NCBI GenBank assembly: GCA_910579435.1
Contig: CAJTVF010000035.1
Coordinates: 1-27,083, forward strand
Reading direction: 5' to 3'
Origin: an uncultured Oscillibacter sp.
GTDB lineage: Bacteria; Bacillota; Clostridia; Oscillospirales; Oscillospiraceae
DNA length: 27,083 nucleotides
Positions 20,519 through 27,083 of this stretch are shown piece after piece. Numbering within the stretch: the stretch's first letter is position 1; every line of letters begins with the position of its first letter. The translations under genes were made by a program, and so were the position numbers. The notes under the pieces were generated by a model. It was not told the DNA's origin. It did not search any database and saw nothing but the letters and a program-made list of their open reading frames with translations.

Positions 20519-22048
20519 AATCGTCGCCGGTGGCTTGCTGGTGACATCGTACAGCACCCGGTTGATATGGGGCACCTCGTTTACCACCCGGACGCTGACC
20601 CGGTCCAGGACCTCGTAGGGAATCCGGGTCCAGTCCGCCGTCATGAAGTCGCTGGTGGTGACGCTCCGCAGGGCCAGGGCGTAGTCATAGGTTCGGCCGT
20701 CCCCCATGACGCCCACGCTGCGGAGGTTCGTCAGCACGGCGAAGTACTGGTCCATGGTTCCCGCCAGGCCCGCCCGGGCGATCTCCTCCCGGAAGATGAA
20801 GTCCGCCCGGCGGAGCATGTCCAGCTTTTCCCTCGTCACCTCGCCGATGCAGCGGATGGCCAGGCCCGGGCCCGGGAAGGGCTGGCGGCTCACCAGATAC
20901 TCCGGCAGGCCCAGCTCCCGGCCCAGGGCCCGCACCTCGTCCTTAAAGAGCATCCGCAGGGGTTCGACGATCTCCTTGAAATCCACATAGTCCGGAAGGC
21001 CCCCCACGTTGTGGTGGCTTTTGATGACGGCGGCGTCCCCCGCCCCGGACTCGATTACGTCGGGGTAGATGGTCCCCTGGGCCAGGTAGTCCACGGTTCC
21101 GATCTTCTTGGCCTCCGCCTCAAAGACCCGGATGAACTCCTCGCCGATGACCTTCCGCTTGGCCTCCGGCTCCGTGACGCCGGAGAGCTTCTCCAGGAAG
21201 CGGGCCTCCGCGTTGGCCCGGATGAATTGAATGTCCCATTTGGAAAAGGCGGCCTCTACCTCGTCTCCCTCGTTCAGGCGCATGAGGCCGTGGTCCACAA
21301 AGACGCAGGCCAGCTGCCGCCCCACGGCCTCGGCAAGCAAAGCGGCGGCCACGGAGCTGTCCACCCCGCCGCTGAGAGCCAGGAGGACCCGCCCGTCCCC
21401 GATCTTCTCCCGGAGGCGGCGGATGGCGGCGGCCTTGTAGTCCCCCATGGTCCAGTCGCCGGAGGCTCCGCAGATTTCATAGAGGAAGTTCCGGAGCATG
21501 GCGGCGCCCTGTTCCGTGTGGTTCACCTCCGGATGGAACTGCACGCCGTAGAAGCCCCGGGCCTCGTCCGCGATGGCCACGTTGGGACAGGCGGCGCTGC
21601 GGGCCGTCAGGCGGAAGCCCTCCGGGACCTTCTCCATATAGTCGCCGTGGCTCATCCAGGTGACGCTTTCGGCGGGGAGGCCCCGGAAGAGCTTGCAGCC
21701 CGTGTCAAAGGCGGTTTCGGTCTTGCCGTACTCCCGGGCGGAATCGTCCTGGGCGGGGGCGACCCGCCCGCCCAGGTTGTGGGCCAGGAGCTGGCAGCCG
21801 TAGCAGATGCCCAGGATGGGCACGCCCAGGCGGAAGAGCTCCGGGTCCGCCTGGGGAGCGGCGGGGTCGTAGACGCTGCCGGGGCCCCCGGTGAAGAGGA
21901 TGCCGATGGGGTCCAGGGCTTTTAAGTCCGCGATGGGGGTGGCGCAGGGCTTGACCTCGCAGTAGACCCCCTGCTCCCGGACCCGGCGGGCGATAAGCTG
22001 GTTGTACTGTCCGCCGAAGTCCAGGACGATGACGGTTTGATGGGACAT
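20507..22048 (-). CDS. guaA: GMP synthase (glutamine-hydrolysing)
   Basis: GuaA converts XMP to GMP with ATP and glutamine-derived ammonia. The 513-residue protein has the class I glutamine amidotransferase domain (FGGQYNQLIARRVRE, nucleophile Cys82 in GICYGCQLL, FHPEVNHTE), the PP-loop ATP pyrophosphatase domain (LALSGGVDSSVAAALL) and the C-terminal dimer domain ending KPPATIEYE. All catalytic segments are present. AAGGAAG overlaps the lipoprotein stop and precedes ATG 22048, so it is translated downstream of that gene. The integrative element begins exactly at its stop codon. I see no purine riboswitch ahead of it. Confidence 0.97.
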   Translation of the reverse strand: MSHQTVIVLDFGGQYNQLIARRVREQGVYCEVKPCATPIADLKALDPIGILFTGGPGSVYDPAAPQADPELFRLGVPILGICYGCQLLAHNLGGRVAPAQDDSAREYGKTETAFDTGCKLFRGLPAESVTWMSHGDYMEKVPEGFRLTARSAACPNVAIADEARGFYGVQFHPEVNHTEQGAAMLRNFLYEICGASGDWTMGDYKAAAIRRLREKIGDGRVLLALSGGVDSSVAAALLAEAVGRQLACVFVDHGLMRLNEGDEVEAAFSKWDIQFIRANAEARFLEKLSGVTEPEAKRKVIGEEFIRVFEAEAKKIGTVDYLAQGTIYPDVIESGAGDAAVIKSHHNVGGLPDYVDFKEIVEPLRMLFKDEVRALGRELGLPEYLVSRQPFPGPGLAIRCIGEVTREKLDMLRRADFIFREEIARAGLAGTMDQYFAVLTNLRSVGVMGDGRTYDYALALRSVTTSDFMTADWTRIPYEVLDRVSVRVVNEVPHINRVLYDVTSKPPATIEYE

Positions 22049-22060
22049 AGAGACACTTCC

Positions 22061-22693
22061 TTATTTTCGGTTTTCGGCGGACAGCTCCGCCCCGCCCCAC
22101 TCCACCACGGTGAAGTCGGTGCGCTTAAAGGGGGGAAGCTCCTGGGCGGGGAGATCCGCCGGGGCCTCCAGAGGCATCCAGGCCATAAAGACCCGCAGGA
22201 GGCTGTCCGGCTCCGGGGTGACGGTGAGGCGGGCGTGGTCCGTGTAGGCGGCGGACTGGAAAGAAATCAGGTTATAGGGATTGGGCTCCATCCGGGGAAG
22301 CCAGTAGACGATGAATTCGTTGGCCTCCCGGCGGGTGAGGCCCAGGCGGGCCAGGGCGTCCTCCAGAAAGGGGGCGGTTTCTTCGCCGGGGACGCAGAAG
22401 CCCCGGGAGAAGTCGTACTCCGTCCGGGTCACGCCCTCCCAGTAGAGGTAGCTGTAGGCCTGGCCGGATTCGTCCGTCAGCGTGCCGTCCGGGGCGGCGG
22501 TTACGGTCCAGCCGTCTTGATAGGCGGGATAGGTGCAGGTGAGCGTTCCGTCATAGTCCAGGCGGACGGTGACTTCCGTCTCCTCCTCCGGGTAGAGGTA
22601 GATCACGGGCTTGGCGTCGCCCGCCTCCGCCTCCCGGCAGGCGGAGAGAAGCAGCAGGGCCGCGAGGCACAGCGGGAACAAAATTCGTTTCAT
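22061..22693 (-). CDS. Lipoprotein of unknown function
   Basis: A signal peptide with lipobox LLSAC places the mature N-terminus at lipid-modified Cys19, so the protein is anchored on the outer face of the membrane. The rest (KPVIYLYPEEETEVTVRLDYDG, TYPAYQDGWTVTAAPDGTL, YSYLYWEG) is a beta-rich pattern I associate with uncharacterised conserved lipoproteins of Clostridia. No catalytic motif is evident. AAGGAGG stands before ATG 22693. It lies between xpt and guaA in one leftward run, 12 bp ahead of guaA, but a purine-related role is not shown. Confidence 0.8.
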   Translation of the reverse strand: MKRILFPLCLAALLLLSACREAEAGDAKPVIYLYPEEETEVTVRLDYDGTLTCTYPAYQDGWTVTAAPDGTLTDESGQAYSYLYWEGVTRTEYDFSRGFCVPGEETAPFLEDALARLGLTRREANEFIVYWLPRMEPNPYNLISFQSAAYTDHARLTVTPEPDSLLRVFMAWMPLEAPADLPAQELPPFKRTDFTVVEWGGAELSAENRK

Positions 22694-22769
22694 GGGAAAG
22701 CCTCCTTTTCAAAATCAGTCTATCCGTAAAGACGGGAAAAGGGGCGGGGAGGTTTCGGGGGCGGCGGAA

Positions 22770-23345
22770 TTATTCCTCCCGGAAGACGATGCTGCCCGGC
22801 TCGGCGGACTCGATGACGGCCAGGGAGTGGAGGTTTACCCCCGCCTCCCGGAGGCGGTCGCCGCCGCCCTGGAAGCCCTTTTCCACGGCGCAGCCGATGC
22901 CCACCAGCGTGGCCCCGGCCTTTTCCACAATGTCGCACAGACCCCGCATGGCCTCGCCGTTGGCCATGAAATCGTCCACCACCAGCACCCGGTCCCCGGC
23001 GCGGAGCCACTCCTTGCTGACCAGGAGGGTGACTTTCTTTTTGTAAGTATAAGAGAAAATGTCGCTTTGATACAGGCCGCCCTCGATGTTGTCGCTCTTG
23101 GCCTTTTTGGCGAAGATCATGGGCTTGCCGAAATGGCGGGCCACCACGGCGGACAGGGCGATGCCGCTGGCCTCGGCGGTGAGGATCACGTCCACGCCGT
23201 CCATGTCGAAGCGGCGGCCGAACTCCTCGGCAATGTGCTCCATCAGCTCCGTGTCGATGCGGTGGTTCAAAAATCCGTCTACCTTGATGATGTTCCCGGG
23301 AAGGACCTTGCCCTCCTGGACGATGCGGTTTTTCAGCTCCTGCAT
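22770..23345 (-). CDS. xpt: Xanthine phosphoribosyltransferase
   Basis: Xpt salvages xanthine with PRPP to XMP, which guaA two genes downstream turns into GMP. The 191-residue protein has the N-terminal FLNHRIDTELM segment, the hallmark LTAEASGIALSAVVARHFGKPMIFAKKAK, and the PRPP-binding VLVVDDFMANGEAM. Length and order match the Firmicutes enzyme. AGGAGG precedes ATG 23345. The leader from the promoter at 23381-23409 is only about 30 nt, too short for the purine riboswitch often found before xpt. Confidence 0.95.
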   Translation of the reverse strand: MQELKNRIVQEGKVLPGNIIKVDGFLNHRIDTELMEHIAEEFGRRFDMDGVDVILTAEASGIALSAVVARHFGKPMIFAKKAKSDNIEGGLYQSDIFSYTYKKKVTLLVSKEWLRAGDRVLVVDDFMANGEAMRGLCDIVEKAGATLVGIGCAVEKGFQGGGDRLREAGVNLHSLAVIESAEPGSIVFREE

Positions 23346-23380
23346 GGTGATTTCCTCCTGATATCATATTTCTGCCCTTT

Positions 23381-23409
23381 ATTATGTCGAATCCCGGCGG
23401 TTTTTGCAA
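23381..23409 (-). promoter_or_regulatory. Sigma-A promoter of xpt
   Basis: Leftward TTGCAA (23409-23404) and CATAAT (23386-23381) with a 17-bp spacer, about 36 bp before the xpt start codon. Confidence 0.6.
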
Positions 23410-23469
23410 TTGCCGTTCCCGACAAAATCAGGGCGCTGGGCCTTGTCCGGTCAGTACATATTTTTGGCA

Positions 23470-23530
23470 GGAAACGGGAAAACGCCGCGCTCCGCCCGCC
23501 GGAGGGCTTCCGGCGGGGGAACACGGCGTA
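23470..23530 (-). terminator. Terminator of mrp
   Basis: On the minus strand a two-part stem (23524-23529 with 23482-23487, and 23510-23517 with 23495-23502) is followed by TTTTCCCGTTT. It lies just after the mrp stop and separates mrp from the xpt promoter. Confidence 0.65.
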
Positions 23531-23533
23531 TGG

Positions 23534-24355
23534 TTACGGTTTTTCCAGCAGGTCCGCGGCGGCGTCCAGCCAGCCGCCCTGGAAGTCCTCGATGCGCCCC
23601 GCGTCCGCCAGGGCCGCCAGGGCCGGATCGATGGGCATTTCGGCAAGCAGGGGCAGGTTGCGGCGCTTCGCCGCCTCAGCGGTTTTGCCCTCGCCGAAGA
23701 GGCGGAGCTTCTTTCCGCAGTCGGGGCAGAGGACATAGCTCATGTTCTCGATAAGGCCCAGAATGGGGACCTCCATCATCTCCGCCATCTTCACGGCCTT
23801 TTCCACCACCATGCCCACCAGCTCCTGGGGAGAGGCCACCACCACGATGCCGTCCAGGGGGATGGACTGGAAGACGGAGAGGGACACGTCCCCGGTGCCC
23901 GGAGGCATGTCGACAAAGAGATAGTCGCAGTTCCAGAGAACGTCCGTCCAGAACTGCTGGACCACGCCGGAGATGACCGGGCCCCGCCAAATGACCGGGT
24001 CCGTCTCGTTGGGCAGGAGCAGGTTCGTGCTCATCATCTGGATGCCGGTGCGGGACTCCATGGGATAGATGCCGTCCTCGCCGCCCACGGCCTGGCCGTG
24101 GACGCCGAAGGCCTTGGGAATGGAGGGGCCGGTGACGTCCGCGTCCAGGATGCCGGCGGCGTGGCCCCGGCGGCGCATGGTCACCGCCAGCTGGCTGGTG
24201 ACCATGGATTTGCCGACGCCGCCCTTGCCGGAGACGACGCCGAAGACCTTGCCCACCCGGGCATGGGGGTTCAGCTCTTTCAGAAGGGACTGAGGCTCCT
24301 GGCGGTCCGCGCAGGACTCGCCGCAGGTGGAGCAGTCATGGGTGCATTCGCTCAT
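23534..24355 (-). CDS. mrp: Mrp/NBP35-family ATP-binding protein
   Basis: Mrp proteins (ApbC/NBP35) are ATPases thought to carry and hand over iron-sulfur clusters. The 273-residue protein has a Cys-rich N-terminus (CTHDCSTCGESC, residues 4-15), the deviant Walker A GVVSGKGGVGKSMVTSQLA, DADVTGPSIPKAFG, FVDMPPGTGDVSLS, and the cluster-binding CPDC in ENMSYVLCPDCG. GAGGAG precedes ATG 24355. It starts 44 bp after the yhaN-like gene and may be read from the same transcript. Confidence 0.93.
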   Translation of the reverse strand: MSECTHDCSTCGESCADRQEPQSLLKELNPHARVGKVFGVVSGKGGVGKSMVTSQLAVTMRRRGHAAGILDADVTGPSIPKAFGVHGQAVGGEDGIYPMESRTGIQMMSTNLLLPNETDPVIWRGPVISGVVQQFWTDVLWNCDYLFVDMPPGTGDVSLSVFQSIPLDGIVVVASPQELVGMVVEKAVKMAEMMEVPILGLIENMSYVLCPDCGKKLRLFGEGKTAEAAKRRNLPLLAEMPIDPALAALADAGRIEDFQGGWLDAAADLLEKP

Positions 24356-24399
24356 GGTGAACCATCTCCTCTTTCATGAAAATAGTAGACGAGGGTATT

Positions 24400-26655
24400 C
24401 TATACCTTTCCTCCCGGGGCCGTCAAGACCTGGATGGAGACGGCGGGGTCCTCCCGGAAATGGGCCGCCTCCCGGCTGTGGCAGGTGAAGAGCAGGATCT
24501 GGCGCGTCTCCGCCTCCTTCCGCAGGAAGTCCAGGGCGGCGGCGCAGCGGGCGTCGTCAAAGCTGGCCAGGGCGTCGTCCAGGACGATGGGGACGGCGTG
24601 TTCGGAAGGCAGGACCAGATCGCAGACGGCCAGGCGCACGGCAAGATAGAGCTGGTCCGCCGCCCCGGCGGAGAGGCAGCCCACGTCCCGGGGCACGCCG
24701 GTGCCTGCGGGCTCCGCCGAGACCCGGAGGGTCTTGTCCAGAATCACGCCGCCGTAGGCTCCGCCGGTGAGGCCGTTGAAAATCTCGGCGGCGCGCTTCC
24801 CCAGGGCGGGGGAGAAGCGGCCCTGAAGCTGGGTATTGGCGTGGGCCAGGGTGGACATGGCCAGCTCGATGGCGGCGTATTCCCCCTCTAAAAGGGCGAT
24901 CTCGTCGGTGAGGCGCTCGGCGGCGGCCTGAAGAGCCAGGGGGTCCCCGGCAGCGTGGAGCCGCCCGGCGATGCGGTCCAGGCTGGAACGGAGGGCGAAC
25001 AGGCCCCCCCGGACGGCCTCCAGGTCCTCTGTGACGGCCTCCCGGTTCCGCTCCGGCGGGAGAAGGGGCGGGGCGTCCGGGTCCTCCGGCTGGGGGGCCT
25101 GTCCGGTCTGGAATTCCACCCGGAGGCGGGCCTCATGGGCGGCCTTTTCCGCCTCCGCCAGCTCCTTGCGGAGCAGGGCGCTGGCCCGGAGGGCCGCGTC
25201 GGCGCTGGGGATGTCGTAGGCGGCGGGGGCGAAGCTGCGGACTTCTTCCAGGATGCCGTCGGCGTTCACGTCCACGGACTGCCAAAGGCCCTGGGCGGCG
25301 GCGGACTTGGCGGAGGCCTCCGCCTTGGCGGCGTCCCGGTCCGAGAGCAATTGAATGTAAGCGTCTGCCAGAGCCTGGATTTCCGCTGGAGCGACGGTTC
25401 CATAGCGCACCGTGAGGCTGGTTCGCCCCTTTTTAACTTTGCGCCAGTTCAGGAACACGAGGACCAGCGCCGCCGCGCCGAGGAGCAGCGGGGCCAGGGG
25501 GAGATAGGTCACCCCTTGGAGGGGGCCCGTTCCGTCCATGCCGGAATAATAGCCCCAGCCTGCGGCGGCGAGCAGACCGGCCGCAAGAACCAGCATAAGC
25601 CAGTTCCACGCCTTTAAGGAAGTGGGAGGAAGCGTCTGGGCACTCTGCCGGGCCTCCTCCGCCGTCTGCCCGGCGAAGGGGCTGGCGGAGAGCTTTTCCT
25701 CCGCCTGGGCCAGGGCGGACTTGGAGGCGTCATAGGCCTCCTGGGCCTTCTCGGCGCTTTTGCGGACGGTGTTCAGGTTCACGATGGCCCCCCGGAGGCG
25801 GACCGTCACGTCGTTTTCGGGGACCCGCTCCTCCTCCAGGCGGCGGCGGAGGGCGGCGGCCTTCTCCTCCGCCTGGAGGGCGGCGTCCTCCACCCTTTGC
25901 AGGTCCTGCCGCTTCCGGTGCGCCTCCCAGCGGTCCAGGGCCGCCAGCTCCTCCTTTAAAGAGGATTCCCGGGCCTCCAGCTCCGCCGAGCGGGCCAGCA
26001 GGTTCTCCCGCTGGCGGGTCAGCTCCGCCTGGGAGGCGAGCTGGGCCTCCGTCTCCTGGAGCTCCGCCTCCAGGGCGGGAAGCTGGCCGGTTTTGTTGTG
26101 GCGGCGGCGGTTGAGCTGCTTTTTCAGGGCCTCCACGGCCTCCGTATAAGAGGTATCCTCCTCGCCGGAGGTGACCAGGGCGGCGATGCGCCGCTCCAGC
26201 CCCGGGTCCTGGGTGACGGCCACGCCGCCCTGGCGGATGAAGGCGCTGCGGGCGTACACCTCCCGGCTGACGCCCAGAAGGGTCTCCCCGCAGTTGGCCC
26301 CGGTGAGGCCGGGGACCGGGTCGGCGGTGCCGGTATAAAGGGCCTGGAAATCCCCCATGGGGGCCGTCTGGCGGCGGGTGGTGCGGAAGAGGGTCAGCGC
26401 GTCCTTCCCCGCCCGGCAGTCCAGGCGGCCGGACATGGGCGCTCCGTCCCAGGGGGCGTAGCGGTTTTTGTCCGCCAGGACGCCGGCCCGGTCCCGCTCC
26501 TTGGTATTGACGCCGTAGAGCATGGAGAGAAGGAAGGCGCACCAGGTGGACTTCCCCGTTTCGTTGGGGGCCTGGAGGATGTTCAGGCCGTCCTGAAGCT
26601 CCAGGGTCTGCTCCCGGAGGCGGCCGAAGGTGGCGGTCATGCGGCGGATCAGCAA
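24400..26655 (-). CDS. YhaN-like AAA ATPase (SMC/Rad50-like)
   Basis: The 751-residue protein has an N-terminal ABC-type half (TFGRLREQTLELQDGLNILQAPNETGKSTWCAF, Walker A), long charged coiled-coil regions (about 170-320 and 430-610), a central pair of membrane helices (about 345-405), and the C-terminal half with the signature CLSAGAADQLYLAVRLA and Walker B PIVLDDALASFDD. This layout matches YhaN, whose partner is the nuclease YhaO in many Firmicutes; no such gene lies between it and the window edge. The TTG at 26655 is chosen because AAGGAG is 9 nt upstream; the frame continues to a TTG at 26676 without a site. It probably acts in DNA end handling at the membrane. Confidence 0.85.
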   Translation of the reverse strand: MLIRRMTATFGRLREQTLELQDGLNILQAPNETGKSTWCAFLLSMLYGVNTKERDRAGVLADKNRYAPWDGAPMSGRLDCRAGKDALTLFRTTRRQTAPMGDFQALYTGTADPVPGLTGANCGETLLGVSREVYARSAFIRQGGVAVTQDPGLERRIAALVTSGEEDTSYTEAVEALKKQLNRRRHNKTGQLPALEAELQETEAQLASQAELTRQRENLLARSAELEARESSLKEELAALDRWEAHRKRQDLQRVEDAALQAEEKAAALRRRLEEERVPENDVTVRLRGAIVNLNTVRKSAEKAQEAYDASKSALAQAEEKLSASPFAGQTAEEARQSAQTLPPTSLKAWNWLMLVLAAGLLAAAGWGYYSGMDGTGPLQGVTYLPLAPLLLGAAALVLVFLNWRKVKKGRTSLTVRYGTVAPAEIQALADAYIQLLSDRDAAKAEASAKSAAAQGLWQSVDVNADGILEEVRSFAPAAYDIPSADAALRASALLRKELAEAEKAAHEARLRVEFQTGQAPQPEDPDAPPLLPPERNREAVTEDLEAVRGGLFALRSSLDRIAGRLHAAGDPLALQAAAERLTDEIALLEGEYAAIELAMSTLAHANTQLQGRFSPALGKRAAEIFNGLTGGAYGGVILDKTLRVSAEPAGTGVPRDVGCLSAGAADQLYLAVRLAVCDLVLPSEHAVPIVLDDALASFDDARCAAALDFLRKEAETRQILLFTCHSREAAHFREDPAVSIQVLTAPGGKV

Positions 26656-26689
26656 GGCGATCAGCTCCTTTATCAAAAAAGATTCTATA

Positions 26690-26848
26690 GGAAGCGCTGA
26701 TTAAATCAACGTGTGCAGGTTTGCGCCAGAAATTTCTGCTGGCAAGGAAGAAAACCGCAGAAATCCTGACGGATTTCAAGATTTTCTAACGCAGTCCAGC
26801 GGGAATTTATGGCGTGAAGCTGTGTGCGGGGATTTCATCAGTGGTTCC
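26690..26848. mobile_element. MITE-like element with imperfect 18-bp inverted repeats
   Basis: The ends 26690-26707 and 26831-26848 are inverted repeats matching at 15 of 18 positions, flanked by TATA on both sides (26686-26689 and 26849-26852), a possible target duplication. The interior encodes nothing and contains a palindromic CAGAAATTTCTG. It lies in the leader of the yhaN-like gene. Confidence 0.6.
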
Positions 26849-26919
26849 TATATATAGAGAATGAAAAAGTCCGGGCCCCGCCTTTACATATTTACGCGAG
26901 GACGGGAAACCATAGGGAC

Positions 26920-26928
26920 AGTATAGCA
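26920..26928 (-). promoter_or_regulatory. Extended -10 promoter for the yhaN-like gene
   Basis: On the minus strand TGCTATACT is an extended -10, the same 9 bases as at the proB promoter. The leader to the TTG start is about 260 nt and contains the MITE-like element. The rest of 26849-27083 shows no gene. Confidence 0.5.
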
Positions 26929-27009
26929 CAGGCGGGCGGTTTTGCACAGGAGGATTTTAAAAATTACCCAGAGGTCCGACCAAATTTCGGCCCGTTCTCC
27001 GGCATTTTA

Positions 27010-27073
27010 CAAAAAGAGAAAAAAATTGAAAAAACCGCTTGACAAAGCGTAGGAGACGTGGTAATCTAACAAA
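27010..27073 (+). promoter_or_regulatory. Outward promoter with A-tract UP-like element, possibly for a stable RNA
   Basis: An A-rich stretch (about 27010-27037) directly precedes TTGACA (27041-27046), a 17-bp spacer and TAATCT (27064-27069). The UP-like A-tract and perfect -35 resemble rRNA or tRNA operon promoters. The gene lies beyond the window. Confidence 0.45.
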
Positions 27074-27083
27074 GCTGTCTGAC

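Noticed and set aside
20342..21925. 527-codon open frame antisense to guaA
   Set aside because: It is the shadow of guaA, whose opposite frame has all catalytic motifs.
23346..23380. Purine riboswitch before xpt
   Set aside because: The leader is only about 30 nt from the likely start point and has no three-way junction; none is seen before guaA either.
26824..27042. Open frame of 72 codons on the plus strand
   Set aside because: It begins inside the MITE-like element, has no ribosome site and runs across the promoter region and A-tract.

Overview
The window looks like chromosome from a high-GC gut Clostridia, most likely family Oscillospiraceae (Flavonifractor/Lawsonibacter/Intestinimonas-like). 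The evidence is GC-rich codon use with strong AGGAGG ribosome sites, a YerC-type TrpR-related regulator, a short glutamate 5-kinase without a PUA domain, Hsp33, Xpt, Mrp and a YhaN-type ATPase. The placement is inferred from protein content; there is no rRNA gene to test it.

1-11,310 is ordinary chromosome. A DUF3298-type protein (- strand) faces a yerC - methyltransferase - hslO operon. A 490-bp gene-free stretch packed with hairpins follows. Next comes a proline biosynthesis operon (proB, sugar O-acetyltransferase, proA, DUF1963 protein, proC), then an ECF sigma factor overlapped by a large single-pass membrane protein that is probably its anti-sigma partner. An aldose 1-epimerase-like gene is convergent. 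A 167-bp MITE with 18-bp inverted repeats and CTAG ends lies just upstream of it and has replaced the end of a small AT-rich membrane-protein gene.

11,806-20,518 is an integrative element of about 8.7 kb inserted at the 3' end of guaA. It is bounded by a 12-bp direct repeat that contains the guaA stop codon. Inside both ends are GTTAC arm-like repeats spaced exactly 11 bp, three on the left and two on the right. It encodes a tyrosine integrase, two divergent XRE regulators over a cluster of GGAAC operator half-sites, a holin-like protein, a chimeric endolysin whose N-terminus is an AP2/HNH-type zinc-binding domain, an ADP-ribosylglycohydrolase, a putative ribbon-helix-helix protein and several unknown small proteins. 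It has no capsid, portal, terminase, tail or replication gene, so it resembles a phage satellite or lysis-module remnant. Three leftward promoters share the form TTGACT-N17-TATxxT. One has a palindromic operator filling its spacer and another appears to drive a roughly 97-nt small RNA. A Y-shaped three-hairpin structure and GTCACG repeats lie between the repressor and the integrase.

20,507-26,655 is again chromosomal and reads leftward: yhaN-like ATPase, mrp, xpt, a lipoprotein and guaA. A second MITE-like element sits in the leader of the yhaN-like gene. The last 100 bp carry an A-rich tract and a TTGACA promoter pointing out of the window, possibly for a stable RNA operon.
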